Below are positions 36,675 to 49,022 of a stretch of DNA of 64,000 bases, one piece after another (position 1 is the first letter of the stretch; every line of letters starts with the position of its first letter). The notes under the pieces were generated by a model that saw nothing but the letters and a program-made list of their open reading frames with translations, was not told where the DNA came from and did no database searches. A program made the translations under genes and the position numbers. The stretch is from Straminergon stramineum (Eukaryota; Streptophyta; Bryopsida; Hypnales; Calliergonaceae), in contig OY987264.1 in assembly GCA_963920665.1 (NCBI GenBank), positions 31,848,906 to 31,912,905 of the forward strand, given 5' to 3'.

Positions 36675-37253
36675 TCTCTAAACTTCGTAGAGTGTGTCCA
36701 GTTTCGAAAAGTTGGCAATACGCTTTTATGAGTACTAACAGACACGCAGACTCACTAAGTTTGTGCACTTCTATTTTGCTCTTGTGTGACTACAGCGACC
36801 ACGACGACGAGTTGTGACTTGAACCTTCAGCACCTTCTGGAAATTTGTTGAGAGTGGGTCGTTCAAAACGTTGATAACAGCGTAACGAAAGAGCCATTTT
36901 ACCCAGACGAGCACCTGGGTGGTCCATCTTCCTCATCACCAAATTCTTAGACACGTCCTCCTCTTCCATCTTCCTCTTTCTCCTGCAGTTGTAATCCTGT
37001 ATCAAGACGACGGTGTTTTCAAGGTCCCCTCCAACTCTGAGTTTTCCATTCTCTATTGCAGCGGATCCATGGCCAGAGTATTGCTCCAGGTGTAGAGAAC
37101 GAAGCAATCGGTTGCCAATTTGCACATGGTGCAAGGGAAGGGATACTTCTGTAACCGTGCCTATATGTCTGGGTTCGTTAAAATTTACATCTGGGAGGCT
37201 CGCAACTTCGCCATTTAATACTCAGTCCCACTTCCCCTTTCTCAGTTTGAGCA
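36675..37253. promoter_or_regulatory. Probable promoter and 5' leader of GRAS gene 1
   Basis: This 579-base gap lies between the GRAS ATG and the possible start of the minus-strand candidate gene. It is GC-richer than the repeat tracts and free of transposon ends. I could not place a TATA box or start site with confidence. Overlapping ORFs on both strands here look like chance. Confidence 0.4.
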
Positions 37254-39101
37254 ATGGCTGCCCCTCCCGTCACCACCAAGCGACCCTTGAGCAGCAGCAA
37301 TCTTTTGCCCGACTTGACAGCAGCCTCCAAGAGATGGAAATCCATGGAGCCTCCGCCAGTTGCCGATTTCGACCTGCGAGTAAAAACTTCCTTGAAGATG
37401 CTGCAGCAGCCCGAGCCGACGTCGGTTCTAGACTTGCAAACCAGTCCTGGACGCTCATGCTCAACGTCTTCTGCAAGCGTGACAAGCTCTGGCGACGACT
37501 CCCCTCACAGCGCGATCTCCAACAACTCATCTGCTGCAAGTTTTGTCCAACAAGCAACCGATGCCACTGGCATGGGCAACTGGATGGACGCGTTACCCGA
37601 ATTCGAGGAATGCGGGCGCAATTTGGAGGAGGTCTTGAAGAGCGACTTCGATTTCGACTTCGAGCTCACGAGCTTGGACGACGCAGACCAAGTCACGGAT
37701 CAAACATGTTTCCCCTGCTTCCCGTCTCTTCTCTCCGAGTTTCTGGAGGAGCCTCTTTTGTTACCCGAGAGCTTCCACGACGCGCAGCGTCTGCAGGAGC
37801 TTGACGAGTCATTGTCGTCAATGCTGAGCTGCGACGTGAAGCCGACGGGCGTGCCCACAACTGCGGAGCTTGTGAAGCTTGTGGAATCGTGTGAAGACTC
37901 CAGGCGAGGGAAGCAACAACAGGGGAATATTAGTCATCACAGCCGGTCTGAGAGCTGGGGCTCCACTGGCGAAGTCTTGACGACGACGGCGACGGCGCCT
38001 GAAGAAAGCGGTTTACAGCTCGTACACCTGCTGCTGGCATGCGCGGAGGCGATTGAGAAATCGGACTACGCGACCGCGAAGCCGATTCTCACGCAACTGC
38101 AGCGCGTTTCCAACCCGCGCGGCGACCCCATGCAGCGCATTGCGCTCTACTTCGGGGAGGCTCTCAGCGACCGTTTGGCTAACAACGTGGGTCCGCTTCC
38201 ACTTGTGGATTCCAAGCTCGCTTACCAAGCTTTTTACAAAGTTCTCCCGTTTGCGAAATTCTCTCATATCACGGCGAACCAGACGATCTACGAGGCGGTG
38301 GTGCAAAGCGCTCATGTTCATGTCATCGACTTGGACATCCAGCAGGGGCTTCAATGGCCATGTTTCATTCAATCATTGGCGATGCGTCCCGGTGGCGCGC
38401 CTCATCTCAGGATCTCTGCTGTAGGGACGAATGCGAGCGCGCTTCAAACCACGCAGCGACGGTTAACCGAATTTGCTGAAGCTCTCAAGGTGCCGTTCGA
38501 GTTCACGCCCGTGATCTCAACCCTACCGTCTCTCTCCATGAGCTCTTTCCAAATTCGACCCAAGGAGGAGCTCGCCATCAATTGCAGTCAAGTGCTGCAC
38601 ACACTCACCGGGGAAGGCGCCCTTCTAGAGAATCTCCTCGCTCTGTTCCGAAACCTAAACCCTAATGTGGTGACTCTGCTTGAAGTCGAGGCGAATCACA
38701 ACGGGGCTTCCTTCCATGCTCGATTTGTGGAAGCGCTCCATTACTACTGCGCGCTCTTCGACTCTCTCGAGGGCGCCTTGACGCGCGAAAATCAGGATCG
38801 TTTCCACATCGAGAACACCGCGTTTGCAGCGGAGATTAAAGACATTGTGGCGTTGCAGGGTTCCTCACGGCGCGCTCGTCACGTCCGCTCGGAGACTTGG
38901 CGCGCGCTCTTCCTCAAAGCGGGATTTCGAGCATCCCCGTTCAGTTCCTACACTGTCCAGCAAGCGCAGATGTTGCTGGAGTTTCTGACCAAGCCGAACT
39001 CGTCCTCCATGCCTTACAAGCTTTCGGAAGAATCGAACGCGCTCATTTTGGGATGGCAAGACACGCCGGTCATGGGTGTGTCCGCCTGGAGCTCCTGCTA
39101 A
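37254..39101 (+). CDS. GRAS-family transcriptional regulator (GRAS gene 1), intronless
   Basis: 615 residues from an ATG in a strong context (GCAATGGCT) to TAA. The N-terminal 250 residues are variable, rich in Ser and acidic residues (FDFDFELTSLDD near 125-140). The GRAS domain runs from about residue 253 to the end: LHRI (GLQLVHLLLACAEA), the VHIID motif as VHVIDLD at 355-361, then LQWPCFIQSLAMRPGG, a PFYRE-like part with NHNGASFHARFVEALHYY, and a C-terminal SAW motif (LGWQDTPVMGVSAW). Known: GRAS proteins act mostly as nuclear regulators or co-regulators in hormone signalling and development. No DELLA motif is visible, so it is not a typical DELLA. The subfamily (SCR, LAS or SCL4/7-like) needs a tree. 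It is GC-rich against its AT-rich surroundings. Confidence 0.95.
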   Translation: MAAPPVTTKRPLSSSNLLPDLTAASKRWKSMEPPPVADFDLRVKTSLKMLQQPEPTSVLDLQTSPGRSCSTSSASVTSSGDDSPHSAISNNSSAASFVQQATDATGMGNWMDALPEFEECGRNLEEVLKSDFDFDFELTSLDDADQVTDQTCFPCFPSLLSEFLEEPLLLPESFHDAQRLQELDESLSSMLSCDVKPTGVPTTAELVKLVESCEDSRRGKQQQGNISHHSRSESWGSTGEVLTTTATAPEESGLQLVHLLLACAEAIEKSDYATAKPILTQLQRVSNPRGDPMQRIALYFGEALSDRLANNVGPLPLVDSKLAYQAFYKVLPFAKFSHITANQTIYEAVVQSAHVHVIDLDIQQGLQWPCFIQSLAMRPGGAPHLRISAVGTNASALQTTQRRLTEFAEALKVPFEFTPVISTLPSLSMSSFQIRPKEELAINCSQVLHTLTGEGALLENLLALFRNLNPNVVTLLEVEANHNGASFHARFVEALHYYCALFDSLEGALTRENQDRFHIENTAFAAEIKDIVALQGSSRRARHVRSETWRALFLKAGFRASPFSSYTVQQAQMLLEFLTKPNSSSMPYKLSEESNALILGWQDTPVMGVSAWSSC

Positions 39102-40193
39102 TCACACAAGGGGAGGGCATGGGATGGGATCTAGTTTAGGAATTGTGCATAATTGTACCAGTATATGTGATGACCTGAGTCACCCTTGTGGAAGATCGGC
39201 GGCCTTGGTAGGAGAAACATTTAGGGTTTGAGGGAGACTGACTGATTTAGCTGGTGGAAGCTCTGAGGTCGAGTTTTGGGCCGATGACGATCTTTCCATC
39301 CTTTTTAGAAAAGCAGCAACGTAGAACTGGGTGTCTCACGATGTACATAGCCTGCTGTTGAAGCCATAAACTGAGTGCCAGAGAATCTGGACTGGTGGAC
39401 ACCATCTTGGCGTTCCTCTCTTCTCTCGCTATTTCACATTATGGCTCTCTCTCATCATGAATGCTTTCCAGCTTGATCTTGTTCTGAATGTACAAACTGC
39501 AGCCACTGTCGTGCAACAACAGCAAAAGACATCTAACAACAGCAACAGACAAGCATTTGTAAACATCGAGACGCAGCAAAATGATTGAATAAGGTTGGTC
39601 GTTTCTGATAGTAAGATTCATGTGCTACCCATTATGGTGTGTAGCAAGAGAGACTGTCACTTGTTTTCTGGATATTCGTGAACTCGATGTCCATGTCAGC
39701 TGAAGTAAATCAAGTTTCATTCCAAATAAAGAATTTCAGCTAACCTGCTAACGAATCTGAAAAACGAAAGGACTAAACATTTGTAGAATGTGAAGCTGTA
39801 GTGGAGATCATAGCTTGCCTGGAAAAGTAGAATTGACACCGTTAATGGTGATATTCACTCGCATTCCACATCTAAAAGACAGTTCAGGTGAAGGACTAAA
39901 GGCTTGGATCAGTTGGAGGGCACACACTTCGCCACTACTTCCCACAACATCATTGTTACCTCAATCTTTGTGAACATTTACCTGTGTGATATTGAATGAG
40001 TGCAAGGATCGATCAAACCAGGTTTACTAAATGCAAGGGGCTAAAAAGTGCTACACTGACATGGCTGATTTGGGGCATCGCAACGTCAGACTTGGTAATG
40101 ATCAAAAGAGAAAAGAACTGAGTGCAATTGAGACAAACTGAAATATCTGTACAAGATTGAGTCACAGTCAAAGAATCAGCTGCCACTAATTCG
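39102..40193. other. Convergent intergenic region
   Basis: About 1.1 kb between the stop codons of GRAS gene 1 (+) and the HEAT-repeat gene (minus). It should contain both 3' UTRs. AATAAA-like strings occur near 39725 (CAAATAAAGAA) and elsewhere. No ORF of interest and no transposon ends. Confidence 0.6.
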
Positions 40194-43100
40194 TCACAAG
40201 CGCTTGGACGCACTGCTCCTTCTAGGCACCTGATCAGGCTTGCTGGGTGCAGCTACGTCGGCGACGGGGCTGGGTGAGGAAGAAGGCACGCTTGGGGGTT
40301 TCCTTGAGCTACCAGGCGAGGGGGGCCTGGGCTTCGGGCCGAGAGGTAGACTGCCTCGCTTGGCAGAAACGGAATTACTACCTGAGGAAGGCATTGCACC
40401 AGATGCTGCAGCCACAGCCGCTGCCGCTGCCGCTGCTGCTGGAGAAATGGAGGAGAATGACGCACTAGTACCTTGAGTGGCTTTGGTGGAGATCAGAGTC
40501 TTCGACCTGGGCGCCGTTCTCCCCGAATCGGTGCTCTGCCGGCCACCGTTTATGGAGCCCCTACTTGTTGACCCCTTTTTGATGGAGCCTAAATCAGATG
40601 TTGCCGTTGGGCCGACAGAGCCTCGACCTGAGATGTCTGCACTCGACTTTCGCAACATTTCAATCTTGAGTCGTTGTAAATTCTCGTCCATTTTTCGCTT
40701 CTCTTCCTGCCAGTGACAATCGTGAGGAAGATCGGGATAATACCGGTTCGGCAACAGTCAATAAATTAAATTCAAGGCTGACCCTCCATGCAGCTGTAGA
40801 CGGTGCATATTTGAATTTAAAAATTACTCGGTTATAATGTGTTCGAGTGACTGGAGGATGGAGTAAAGATCATTGCAGTTCAGCCGTGTTGCGGACTGCT
40901 TGCACCACATCTCATGATCTTTACATGGAAATGGTTAGATGCATTGAGGTCACCTTGACACTGCATTTGAATGATACACATACAAGTTGCAGAGCCCCCT
41001 CCAGTAACTTTACCTGCTCCTCTTTGCTGAGCATGTTCCACTCCTCATCCTCTCGTTGTTTATCCATTTTCTCATATTCATCCTGCAGAAATCGGAAACC
41101 AATGAAGTTCTTAGCATCAATCTCCTATAACACAGGAAACTAGTGTTGGTAATTAAGGCCAAGCAAGTAGCGGCTGTTGCTTCATCACACCTGTGTTGGT
41201 GATGAATGCTACCTTTTCCACCCTTGCACGGGTGGTGGATTGATATGTGATGATCCTCATGCGGATCATTTAACAGTAATTTAGTTCTAATATAGACTGT
41301 AAGATGGATCCCTAAGTTTTTACCACGGAATTACGTCGGTATGCTGAAACCCAGGCCGCCAAATAGCACGAATTAGAGATTGCCTGTTGAGTAGCTGAAG
41401 TTAACTAACATCCTATGTGCCCACAACCGTACGGTAACTAATTGGGAATTTGTGTTTTCAGGTTGCTATAGGCGTGGTTATCACTTCAACCGTTTGTTGT
41501 GGGCACAATTAGTTTACTTGTCCGAAATCGAGGAGTTCAGTTAACTGATGGAAATTTATATAAATCTAGCTAGCGCCAGTGACTCAGCGGGAATTCACAT
41601 AAATTCCCTTACTACTTTGACAATTTGGGGCACCCAACTAATTTCAATTAGCTCTAGCCGCTACTTGGTTATCGCTACTTGGTTAGGACTTTACCTGAGC
41701 GGAGGGGTGTTCGTGTGATGGATCTCTGTCGAGAATGAAAACTCGTTTCTGGCTGTCGGAAGCAAGGCGAGCAGCAGCTACTACTTCCCTGTCGATGTCA
41801 TTCAACCTCTGGGTGGCCAGGTGATTGATTCTCTCAAGCAGAGCCACATCATCAGGCAGCTTTATTATTGTCCTAAGAGGGTTAATAATTTGACAAGCTC
41901 TCATTCGAATGCTCGGCACTGGATCCTGGTAACCACCACAGTAATGACAGGTCAACACTAGAAATATTTAATTTTGAGAGAAAAACAGAAAGCCCAAATT
42001 CCACGTAAACTTCATTCCACGGGTTATACTGGTGATGCAAGATAAACCTGTAAAGCATTGATGGCTGACTCTACGAAGCATTCTTTGAACATGCGAGAAC
42101 TCGCAACTCTGCAGCTCTACAATGAAAAGCTGAGTTAGCATGAGAATGACATCTTAAGAAAGATGTCGACAAAAATGTATTACGGATTTCAATCAACAAT
42201 CCCAATTCTTAAGAGAATCTCCGAGACTATCTTCTGCGGAAGATTCCTATTACTGAGGTCTGCTTTCTGAGCTAGTTTACCTGAGCAAACTCTCGCAGAA
42301 GTCGATGTAGAGCAGACGTGACCAGTAGCTCTGCCCTTGACCATACTCTCTCACCACTTTCTGTGACATGTCATGACGTTGCTGAATCTTGCTATTATTC
42401 CTGAAGATCAGAGAAAACACTATCAGAAGCCTACAGTAGGTGAGAGATGCACAAGGTACGTAGGGCCGCCCTTAAGAAAGTTCCTCAAAAAACCTCGGAA
42501 CAGGGCATTGACAGAAAAATCAGAACTTTCATGTGCAATAGTCTCAAGAGATGTGAACCAAAGGCTAGTATGCCTATACCGAAGGAATACAGCAAGCGCT
42601 AAAGCCGCTGAAATCTTGACAGGCAATACACCATCGCCCATATAGCGAAAACAGATGGGCACAAAATTGTCATAAATCTGGTCACTAGTCAGGAATTCCT
42701 GAATGCAGCACACGGTTTATCAGCGTTTTTCTCCAACCATCTACTTCGCCATTGATGAATGCACATGTTGGAGGTGGTTTTCAAACGAAAAAGAGTGGAG
42801 GAAATACTGGGAGAAGTGGAAAGGCTTGAAGGAGAGAGCGCTGCATCCGCCATTGATTGGTGCCACTGACGCTCTTATCAGCTTGCACCAATGCAGGAAT
42901 CATGGCTGCATAGTTTGCGGCTTTTGTCTGTGCATTGGACACACTGAAGTGCCCTGGTGGAATCCAACACACCAAATTTCTCAGAATCCGATTTGTGTTA
43001 AAAAAACTACAGAATGTTAGTCCATGTATCAAAGTTAAGTAATTACAGCAGAAAGGGGAGTAAAAAACCTATGACTGTTGGAAGGATAGCGAAAAGCTTC

Positions 43101-46100
43101 GACTGCACAATCAAAGCCGGGTCCTTGAGCAGACTGTTTAAGCTTTCTTTCAAATAAGAAGCTGTGCGCTCTTTTCCAAGGATTTTTGCCACCTGCATTG
43201 CCCACAATTTCATAAGAATAGTTTGGAAAAGGGCATCCACTTGTACACAAAAAGAATGCCTTCACATAGAAAACTGTTTCAATGATTGAGGGTAAGAGTT
43301 CAAAACATGCAGGTGGACCACCTCATGAAAGCAGGCAGCTGCGGTGCATCTGACAGTTGGAGATGTATCTTGAACGTATTGGACGTAGGTGGCATGCAAT
43401 AATGTTGAGTATTTGCGCGCACCAATAGTCTTTAGAACGGCAGGAAAGTTGTAAGCACATTGCTGCAATGCAATAAAAAGAGACTGGACAGCTGAGTAGT
43501 GTACTCGCAATCACTCAATCACAAAGTGGTCATGACAGTTGAATCATCGCATGGAGTCCGTTGTGCATGGGAATCCTACTAGGATAGAACAAACCTACGG
43601 CCTGCTATATCTTAAGTATTCAAGAATACGTCTGGTGTTAGTTCCAGCAAACATGTACCTGTCGCACATCCTGATCGGCTTCTAGAGATAGTCCTTTATA
43701 AGCATCAAGCAGAAGTATCGCTTCATCTTCTAATAATTCTGGTACCATCTGCACGCATGTCCTAACTTAGGTTCTCCTAGTCAAAGCATAAGCAATCAAA
43801 CTAAAACTACCCTAAAACAAGAGCTTGTAAGACTCACTGTCAGAAATTACTCCTACTTACAACAAAACCCCGGTTGTGCTAGTCTCTTCTTAATTTAAAT
43901 GAAGCACTTTCCTGTCATAATTTAATGGGAGAATTCATAAAACCCCAGAGATGAGAAATATTCTTAGTATGCTGCTGACCTTCACAAAGATGTCCCCAAG
44001 TAACCGAGCAAGGCAGACGTGCATAGCTGCGCTTCCTTCATCACATAATCTGCAATGTAATGAAACCACCCACGAATAAACCATGTTTTAGTTTTATATT
44101 GGTCACTGAGCAGAAGCAGAGCACCCAGGAAGAACATGTTTTGGCGCAAGCTTTTTATGAGCAACTGTCAACAGTAAATTCCACAGGGTACAAATTATTT
44201 CCTTACATAATTTGCTGTTGATAGGACGAAAACAATAGTAAGGAAAAATTTGGAAGAGACAAAAAATCCTAAATTTTCACGTGTCTAATAACTCAAGGCA
44301 GCCTACAATGGTGTACTCTAAAGCCAACATGAAGCCTTAATGCCTAAAGATAATAATCACGCTAACACAACCATAATTTTGGTGAATTTAGCATGTGGCA
44401 TTCACAAGTCTGACCAGCTTGAGGGAGGCTATATACTGAGCAAGGGGAGTTGAGGGGCGCACGAACGGAGGAAGGGAAAAACTTGAGCTCGGCGAATGTC
44501 AGGCGGCAGGAAATCCAGCAGTTGAACTAAGCCTTCGACAGCTGCAGATTGCACCACCAATTCTTCGTCTTTCAGCAACTCCTTGAGCTCCGGAAACACA
44601 AATATCTGTCCAAGAGCCATTTTAAAAACTCAAAGAAAAATTACATTGCATTTCCAATGTCGACTACTCCAAGTTTAATTATTATTTTTTCAATGGGGAT
44701 CATGAAAGTGCACAAGCAGGAGATTGTTTCTAGTTTTAAAAGTTGCTTCTTTTGTAATGTTCGACTTTAGTTGGTGGACAGTATTACCATGAAGGTGTTC
44801 AAACCAACAGATCGGGAAATGGGATCCAGCTGCTCGCACATGCACATCCGTACTTCAGCATCTGTGTCCTGTGATCATGTCCGAGTAAAAGTTTAAAAAT
44901 CACGCTGTCTGGGAAATAGTAAAACACATTGCTTTAAAGGTGCAGACCTCTTGCAGATGCAGAATGAAACAATTATAAGGCAAACACAGTTCAGTTCGAA
45001 CCTGGCAAAGAGCCATCGCTTTGTGCAAATACGATTGCATGATAAGTTTTCCGTCAAGAAAGGGTGCAATAGCTCCAAATATGCTGCAGCTGACAGAGTG
45101 TGCCTGCGCAGTCTCTTCTCCCTGAGCTTTCGCCAAGGCCAATTGCAGCAGGTCTTCAGTGAGCATCTGTGCGAAGTGCATCAAACAGAGTTCCGTTAGT
45201 GAATATGTGAAAAAAATGAGAAAAAAAAATGATTTCCTGAGAAATGAAATAATGTACCTGTTGTGGTACCAGTGGCACCAGAACGCGCATGGTTCCCAGC
45301 CAGGAATGCATGACATCAGGGCTGCGAGGGCTCTTCATCATATGACAAACTGTGGGAAAAATCCATTCTGGCGCCTATGCTCCCGATTTCTCCATGCGCC
45401 ACTCCCACCAAGTCAGTTCATCTTTATATTGATTTAACTACTTTTAAAATCTCTACTATTGTCACCCACTACTGTCAACGAATCATATGGAAAACTACTG
45501 ATCAAAATACATCTACTGCACATCATCGTGCAAAATTATACCACAGCACAGCAGCAGCAGAGTTGCTGCTCACCTCTTTTGACAAGGACGTATCTTGCAA
45601 CATTGAAGTAAGGGCCTCTGCAGCCTGAATCTGATAAGATTCACTATATCCATCAAGAGATGCTGTGAAAATCGGAAATACGGTTTCATGTGCCTTCGCT
45701 CCATATTCCTTCAAAAGAGAATGTAACTTTCCAATTGCACAGCTCTGTTGAAGCTGCAGAAAAAAACAATGTCTTGGTTTAGGATAGACTGATGTCCCGG
45801 AATGTTTCAAGAATTATCCTCGGGAAAGTCAAGATACGCGGAAAAGTCGATTGTAAACAGCAGTCTCAAATCCAAAGGTCGATTCAGAATCGAGAATGTC
45901 GAAGCAAAGCATTGTTGCTTTGGGAGAACCGTTCTCATTTCATACTCTCAAGATTGTAAGTCTTACTTACTGGATGTGCGCTTGAAGCGAGGAAGAGACA
46001 TGCTCTTTCAAGATCACCCAAATCCTCATTCACAGTTAGCCTCTCGATCTCCTCCTTACTTCTACCTGCATCTCTTCGATGCTGCAAGAAAACAAATGGC

Positions 46101-46311
46101 ATACATACGCAAGCCAGTCAATTATAATCCCTGCACAATCACCTGCCTGCTTTTGAGAAGAAGAAAATCGTGTTGAGTTTGCAATATTACGAACCTCTTT
46201 GGTAGCCTCTTCGAAAGAAACATCATTCAGCACATTCACCTCGTGCCACATCACGACATGTGATCGAAGATATGGGTTTCTCTGCCACGCCGGCTTGCAT
46301 CCCCCCACCAT
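40194..46311 (-). CDS. HEAT-repeat protein, PP4 regulatory subunit 1-like, 18 exons
   Basis: Exons, 5' to 3': 46311-46195, 46081-45971, 45753-45574, 45332-45258, 45166-45002, 44868-44788, 44605-44463, 44049-43980, 43748-43659, 43462-43322, 43192-43069, 42953-42808, 42698-42580, 42391-42281, 42108-42048, 41925-41695, 41082-41014 and 40706-40194. They join in one frame to about 848 residues. Residues about 60-640 are tandem HEAT-like helices (for example DTDAEVRMCMCEQLDPIS, LLKDPALIVQSKLFAILP). A charged coiled-coil-like part follows (DEYEKMDKQREDEEWNMLSK), then a Ser/Pro-rich tail with a poly-Ala tract. Known: PPP4R1 binds the PP4 catalytic subunit through HEAT repeats. The family call rests on layout and repeat style and could instead mean another PP2A-type scaffold. 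Least certain junctions: the start of exon 4 and the donors of exons 7 and 10. Confidence 0.75.
41157..41670. mobile_element. TIR element inside an intron of the HEAT gene
   Basis: The left end GGCCAAGCAAGTAGCGGCT and right end AGCCGCTACTTGGTT are inverted, the right one followed by a second GCTACTTGGTT. An inner pair GTGCCCACAAC / GTTGTGGGCAC also folds. It fills most of the 612-base intron between exons 16 and 17, by far the longest of this part of the gene, and ends only about 25 bases from the exon 16 donor. Confidence 0.55.
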
Positions 46312-46364
46312 GGTGCAATGTACGTTAACAACTCAGAGGTTGCTTCAGAGGCCATGGCCCCCAT
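46251..46364 (-). other. Overlapping upstream ORF at the HEAT gene start
   Basis: A 37-codon frame opens at ATG 46364, with a second in-frame ATG at 46355 in the context GGCCATGGCC. It runs past the annotated start at 46311 (ACCATGGTG) and stops at 46251-46253. If both lie on the mRNA, ribosomes starting there would bypass the main ATG, and the next in-frame ATG at 46248 could then be used. Whether it is transcribed is not known. Confidence 0.4.
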
Positions 46365-49022
46365 CCCCTCGGCCTCACCCTGGCCCTCCCCTGTCGAAAT
46401 GCAGGCACCTCTTGTACCACCACATGTTTCCCGGCCTCATCCAGCGGTTCTGAGAGTCAAGTACACCAGTACAAGCATGCCACTCGCTAACCCTAGAAAC
46501 TGCTCTTAAACAAAAACGAAAAATCAGCAAAGAAAATCAGGGATACTGCAACTTCTTCCCGAACTCGCTCATTATTTAGGGTTGATGGACTGTAAATGAA
46601 TCCCTCTTTGCAGATTTGAAAAGATGACCTTTCTACAATACGGGCGATGCTGATCCATCAAGGTGAGCGCCACTTAAATTATTGCATCAGATCTCAGATT
46701 CATTTTCCAGCAATCCAAGTCTGCCATGTCAATGAGTGCATACATACGCGTGCGTCAGCAACTCACTGAACAAATTGCGGCTCCGGGATTTACATGAAAA
46801 TCAAGGGCTCTGAAGACGGCGAATCAGGGTTTGAGAACAACGTCAGGACAAACGGGAATGGAAGATAACTAAACCATATTGGAAAATCCCTTCAAATTGT
46901 ATGCCAAGAGCTTCAATCCAGTACTAAAACTCCTGGCCACATCCCTCCGAATCTTCGGGACTCGAATAAATCCACTTAATTATTTACATGACTAAGTGCA
47001 GCCTCACAAACCAACAGTCCAACACCCTAAACACAGTCAATCAGAAAAGGTTAAAAATCAGCCCCACGAACAATCTACCAATGCAGAGGCCGGCATGTCA
47101 TCAGTCTCTTCCGAAGCTTGACCCCACATACATTCATTACATATCAATTTCCTGTAGCATCTCTTCCACACCCGCAGTCAACAGAATAGTATTCTGCTAA
47201 TTCTGATCGTTTTCTTCAACAAACAAAATTTTCGGACATGCGTGTGGAGATTTTTGCATACACAGCATCCTCCCCGGTCCTGACGGTTGTAAAATAACGG
47301 TCAATCTCCAGCAGTAAGCCACCAGAACCCCATCCCACGACCGTGCTACTGGTCCCACTCCAGCAACCAAAAATCCTTTCCTAAGCTTATTAAAGCATTT
47401 CTGGGATCCGCGCTCGGTGATGGTTACCTGTTTTCGGTAAAGATAGTCCAAATGTCAAACAGGGGCTGCTCCAAATCCACCTATCCAACCAAATGCCTTT
47501 AAGTATCCTTGAAAGCGTTGGCGATAATGGAGGGCCAGACTGCTGTTTGTGTCGTAGTCTGATCCCTTAACCTGTACACTTATTACAAGTGCAGCAGAAA
47601 ACAGGAATGTGGTGGGGGAATCTCTGGAATCTGGTTGGATTTTGATCACCCCACTTACAAACAGCACTCCACTGTTGATTGCTTTGATTTCTTTTTGCTT
47701 TCCCTCTTTCTGACGATACTTTTATTGGGATGCAGAGAAGTGAGGGAATCGGTAGTTCGAGTACGCAGGAGGGGCCCGCTTGCAAGCCTTCCCAGGTAAC
47801 AGGCAACGAATAGAAAATATAATGCCAATCTCAGTGGCAACTTGGGAGACAAAACGCCGAAATCTGGGTGCCACTGTAGTGGGTATCTGCGGAAAGAAAT
47901 TTAAAAAAAGGGGAAGTGCATTACAGCTGTACTGTAAGCCCTTCAGTCTGATCAGCGCTTCTTCCGTCTCTGTGCACGTGAAGGCCACTGTTCCAGGCCC
48001 AAGGACGGAGGCACGGAGCCAAAGAAAGGAGAAGATCGACGACCAAAGGCAAGGGCACGGAAACACTGACCAGATGATGATCATGAGGGGAGGGATGCCA
48101 GACAGCTAGCCAGCCAGACAGCCAGCCCAGAGCATGACGGAGATCTTCTTCATGGCAATGATGGCTGGCTATGTCTTCCATGGCCATGGAGTGGACCCAC
48201 CTTGGAGCAAGCGCTTCAGGCATTTGAGGATATGGTTGCCATGATGAGCCTCGCTTCGGGGGTGACCTCATGGCCCTGCCTGTGCATGGCCGTTTGTGTC
48301 AGAATTGCTCGAGATCCATCAATTTCCGGGGGAAAGCCCTGAATGCTCGGGCAGTGCACTGTTGGCAATCCCGGAGAACCATGGATCTGCTCAGGACGAT
48401 GCCCTGGTTCGCAGCTTGGCACGGAAATCTGGAGCGCAGCAGGTATATTATAGAAAAATGACATCAGCCCAACATGTTAGGACAGGTACGCATGTCAGAG
48501 GAAAACGGACAACCCGTTCAGACATGAAAACAAACGGCGGTCAGGTGATGGTCAGGTCAGGTGAGGTCAAGTGCGGTAATGTTGAACATTTATTCATCAA
48601 TCATCACCACTTTGGAAAACGGAACATCATGTCGACTGATCTAACAAGTGGACTAATACAACGTGTGATATCTGCAACAGAAAACTCTGAACCAACTAAG
48701 AAGAGCTTTGATGATCCTCATAACAACGGAGGGCGTCTCTAGCTACTACACATGGACCCGCGTTGATGGTGTCGTCGTCGATTGCCGGGCAGCAATGAAG
48801 GAGAGCAAGGAAGGTATCAAAGGTCTTCCCAGTACGCACAGTTGCAGCAATGTACACTGTACAGATTGAATTTGTTGAAAGGGCGGCCGTGTCGTAGCGA
48901 TGATGGCGGGAACTCTGCGTTTCCAGCAATTTGAAATCTGGACCTGGCGGTGGTGACTCCAACGATGGTGACTCCAACGATGGTGACGGGACATTCGATT
49001 GGTATGTACAGAAAATTAGGGT
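46365..49022. other. Intergenic region between GRAS gene 2 and the HEAT gene
   Basis: This holds the GRAS gene 2 3' UTR and the promoter and leader of the HEAT gene, both minus strand. Overlapping ORFs of 60 to 148 codons occur on both strands near 47.2-48.9 kb, but none shows a domain. Two to three units of GATGGTGACTCCAAC lie near 48950-48985 and a CAGC-rich run near 48105-48130. Confidence 0.5.

Noticed and set aside
37013..37804. 263-codon plus-strand ORF overlapping the GRAS gene 1 start
   Set aside because: It is out of frame with the GRAS domain, compositionally odd (Arg/Ser/Cys-rich), and its overlap lies over the clearly coding GRAS frame.
40240..40476. Plus-strand ORFs with Ala, Leu or Gln runs
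   Set aside because: They are antisense shadows of the Ser/Pro/Ala-rich last exon of the HEAT gene.
46988..48742. Gene between GRAS gene 2 and the HEAT gene
   Set aside because: There are many short overlapping ORFs on both strands with no motif, several beginning at non-ATG codons. More likely UTR and intergenic DNA.
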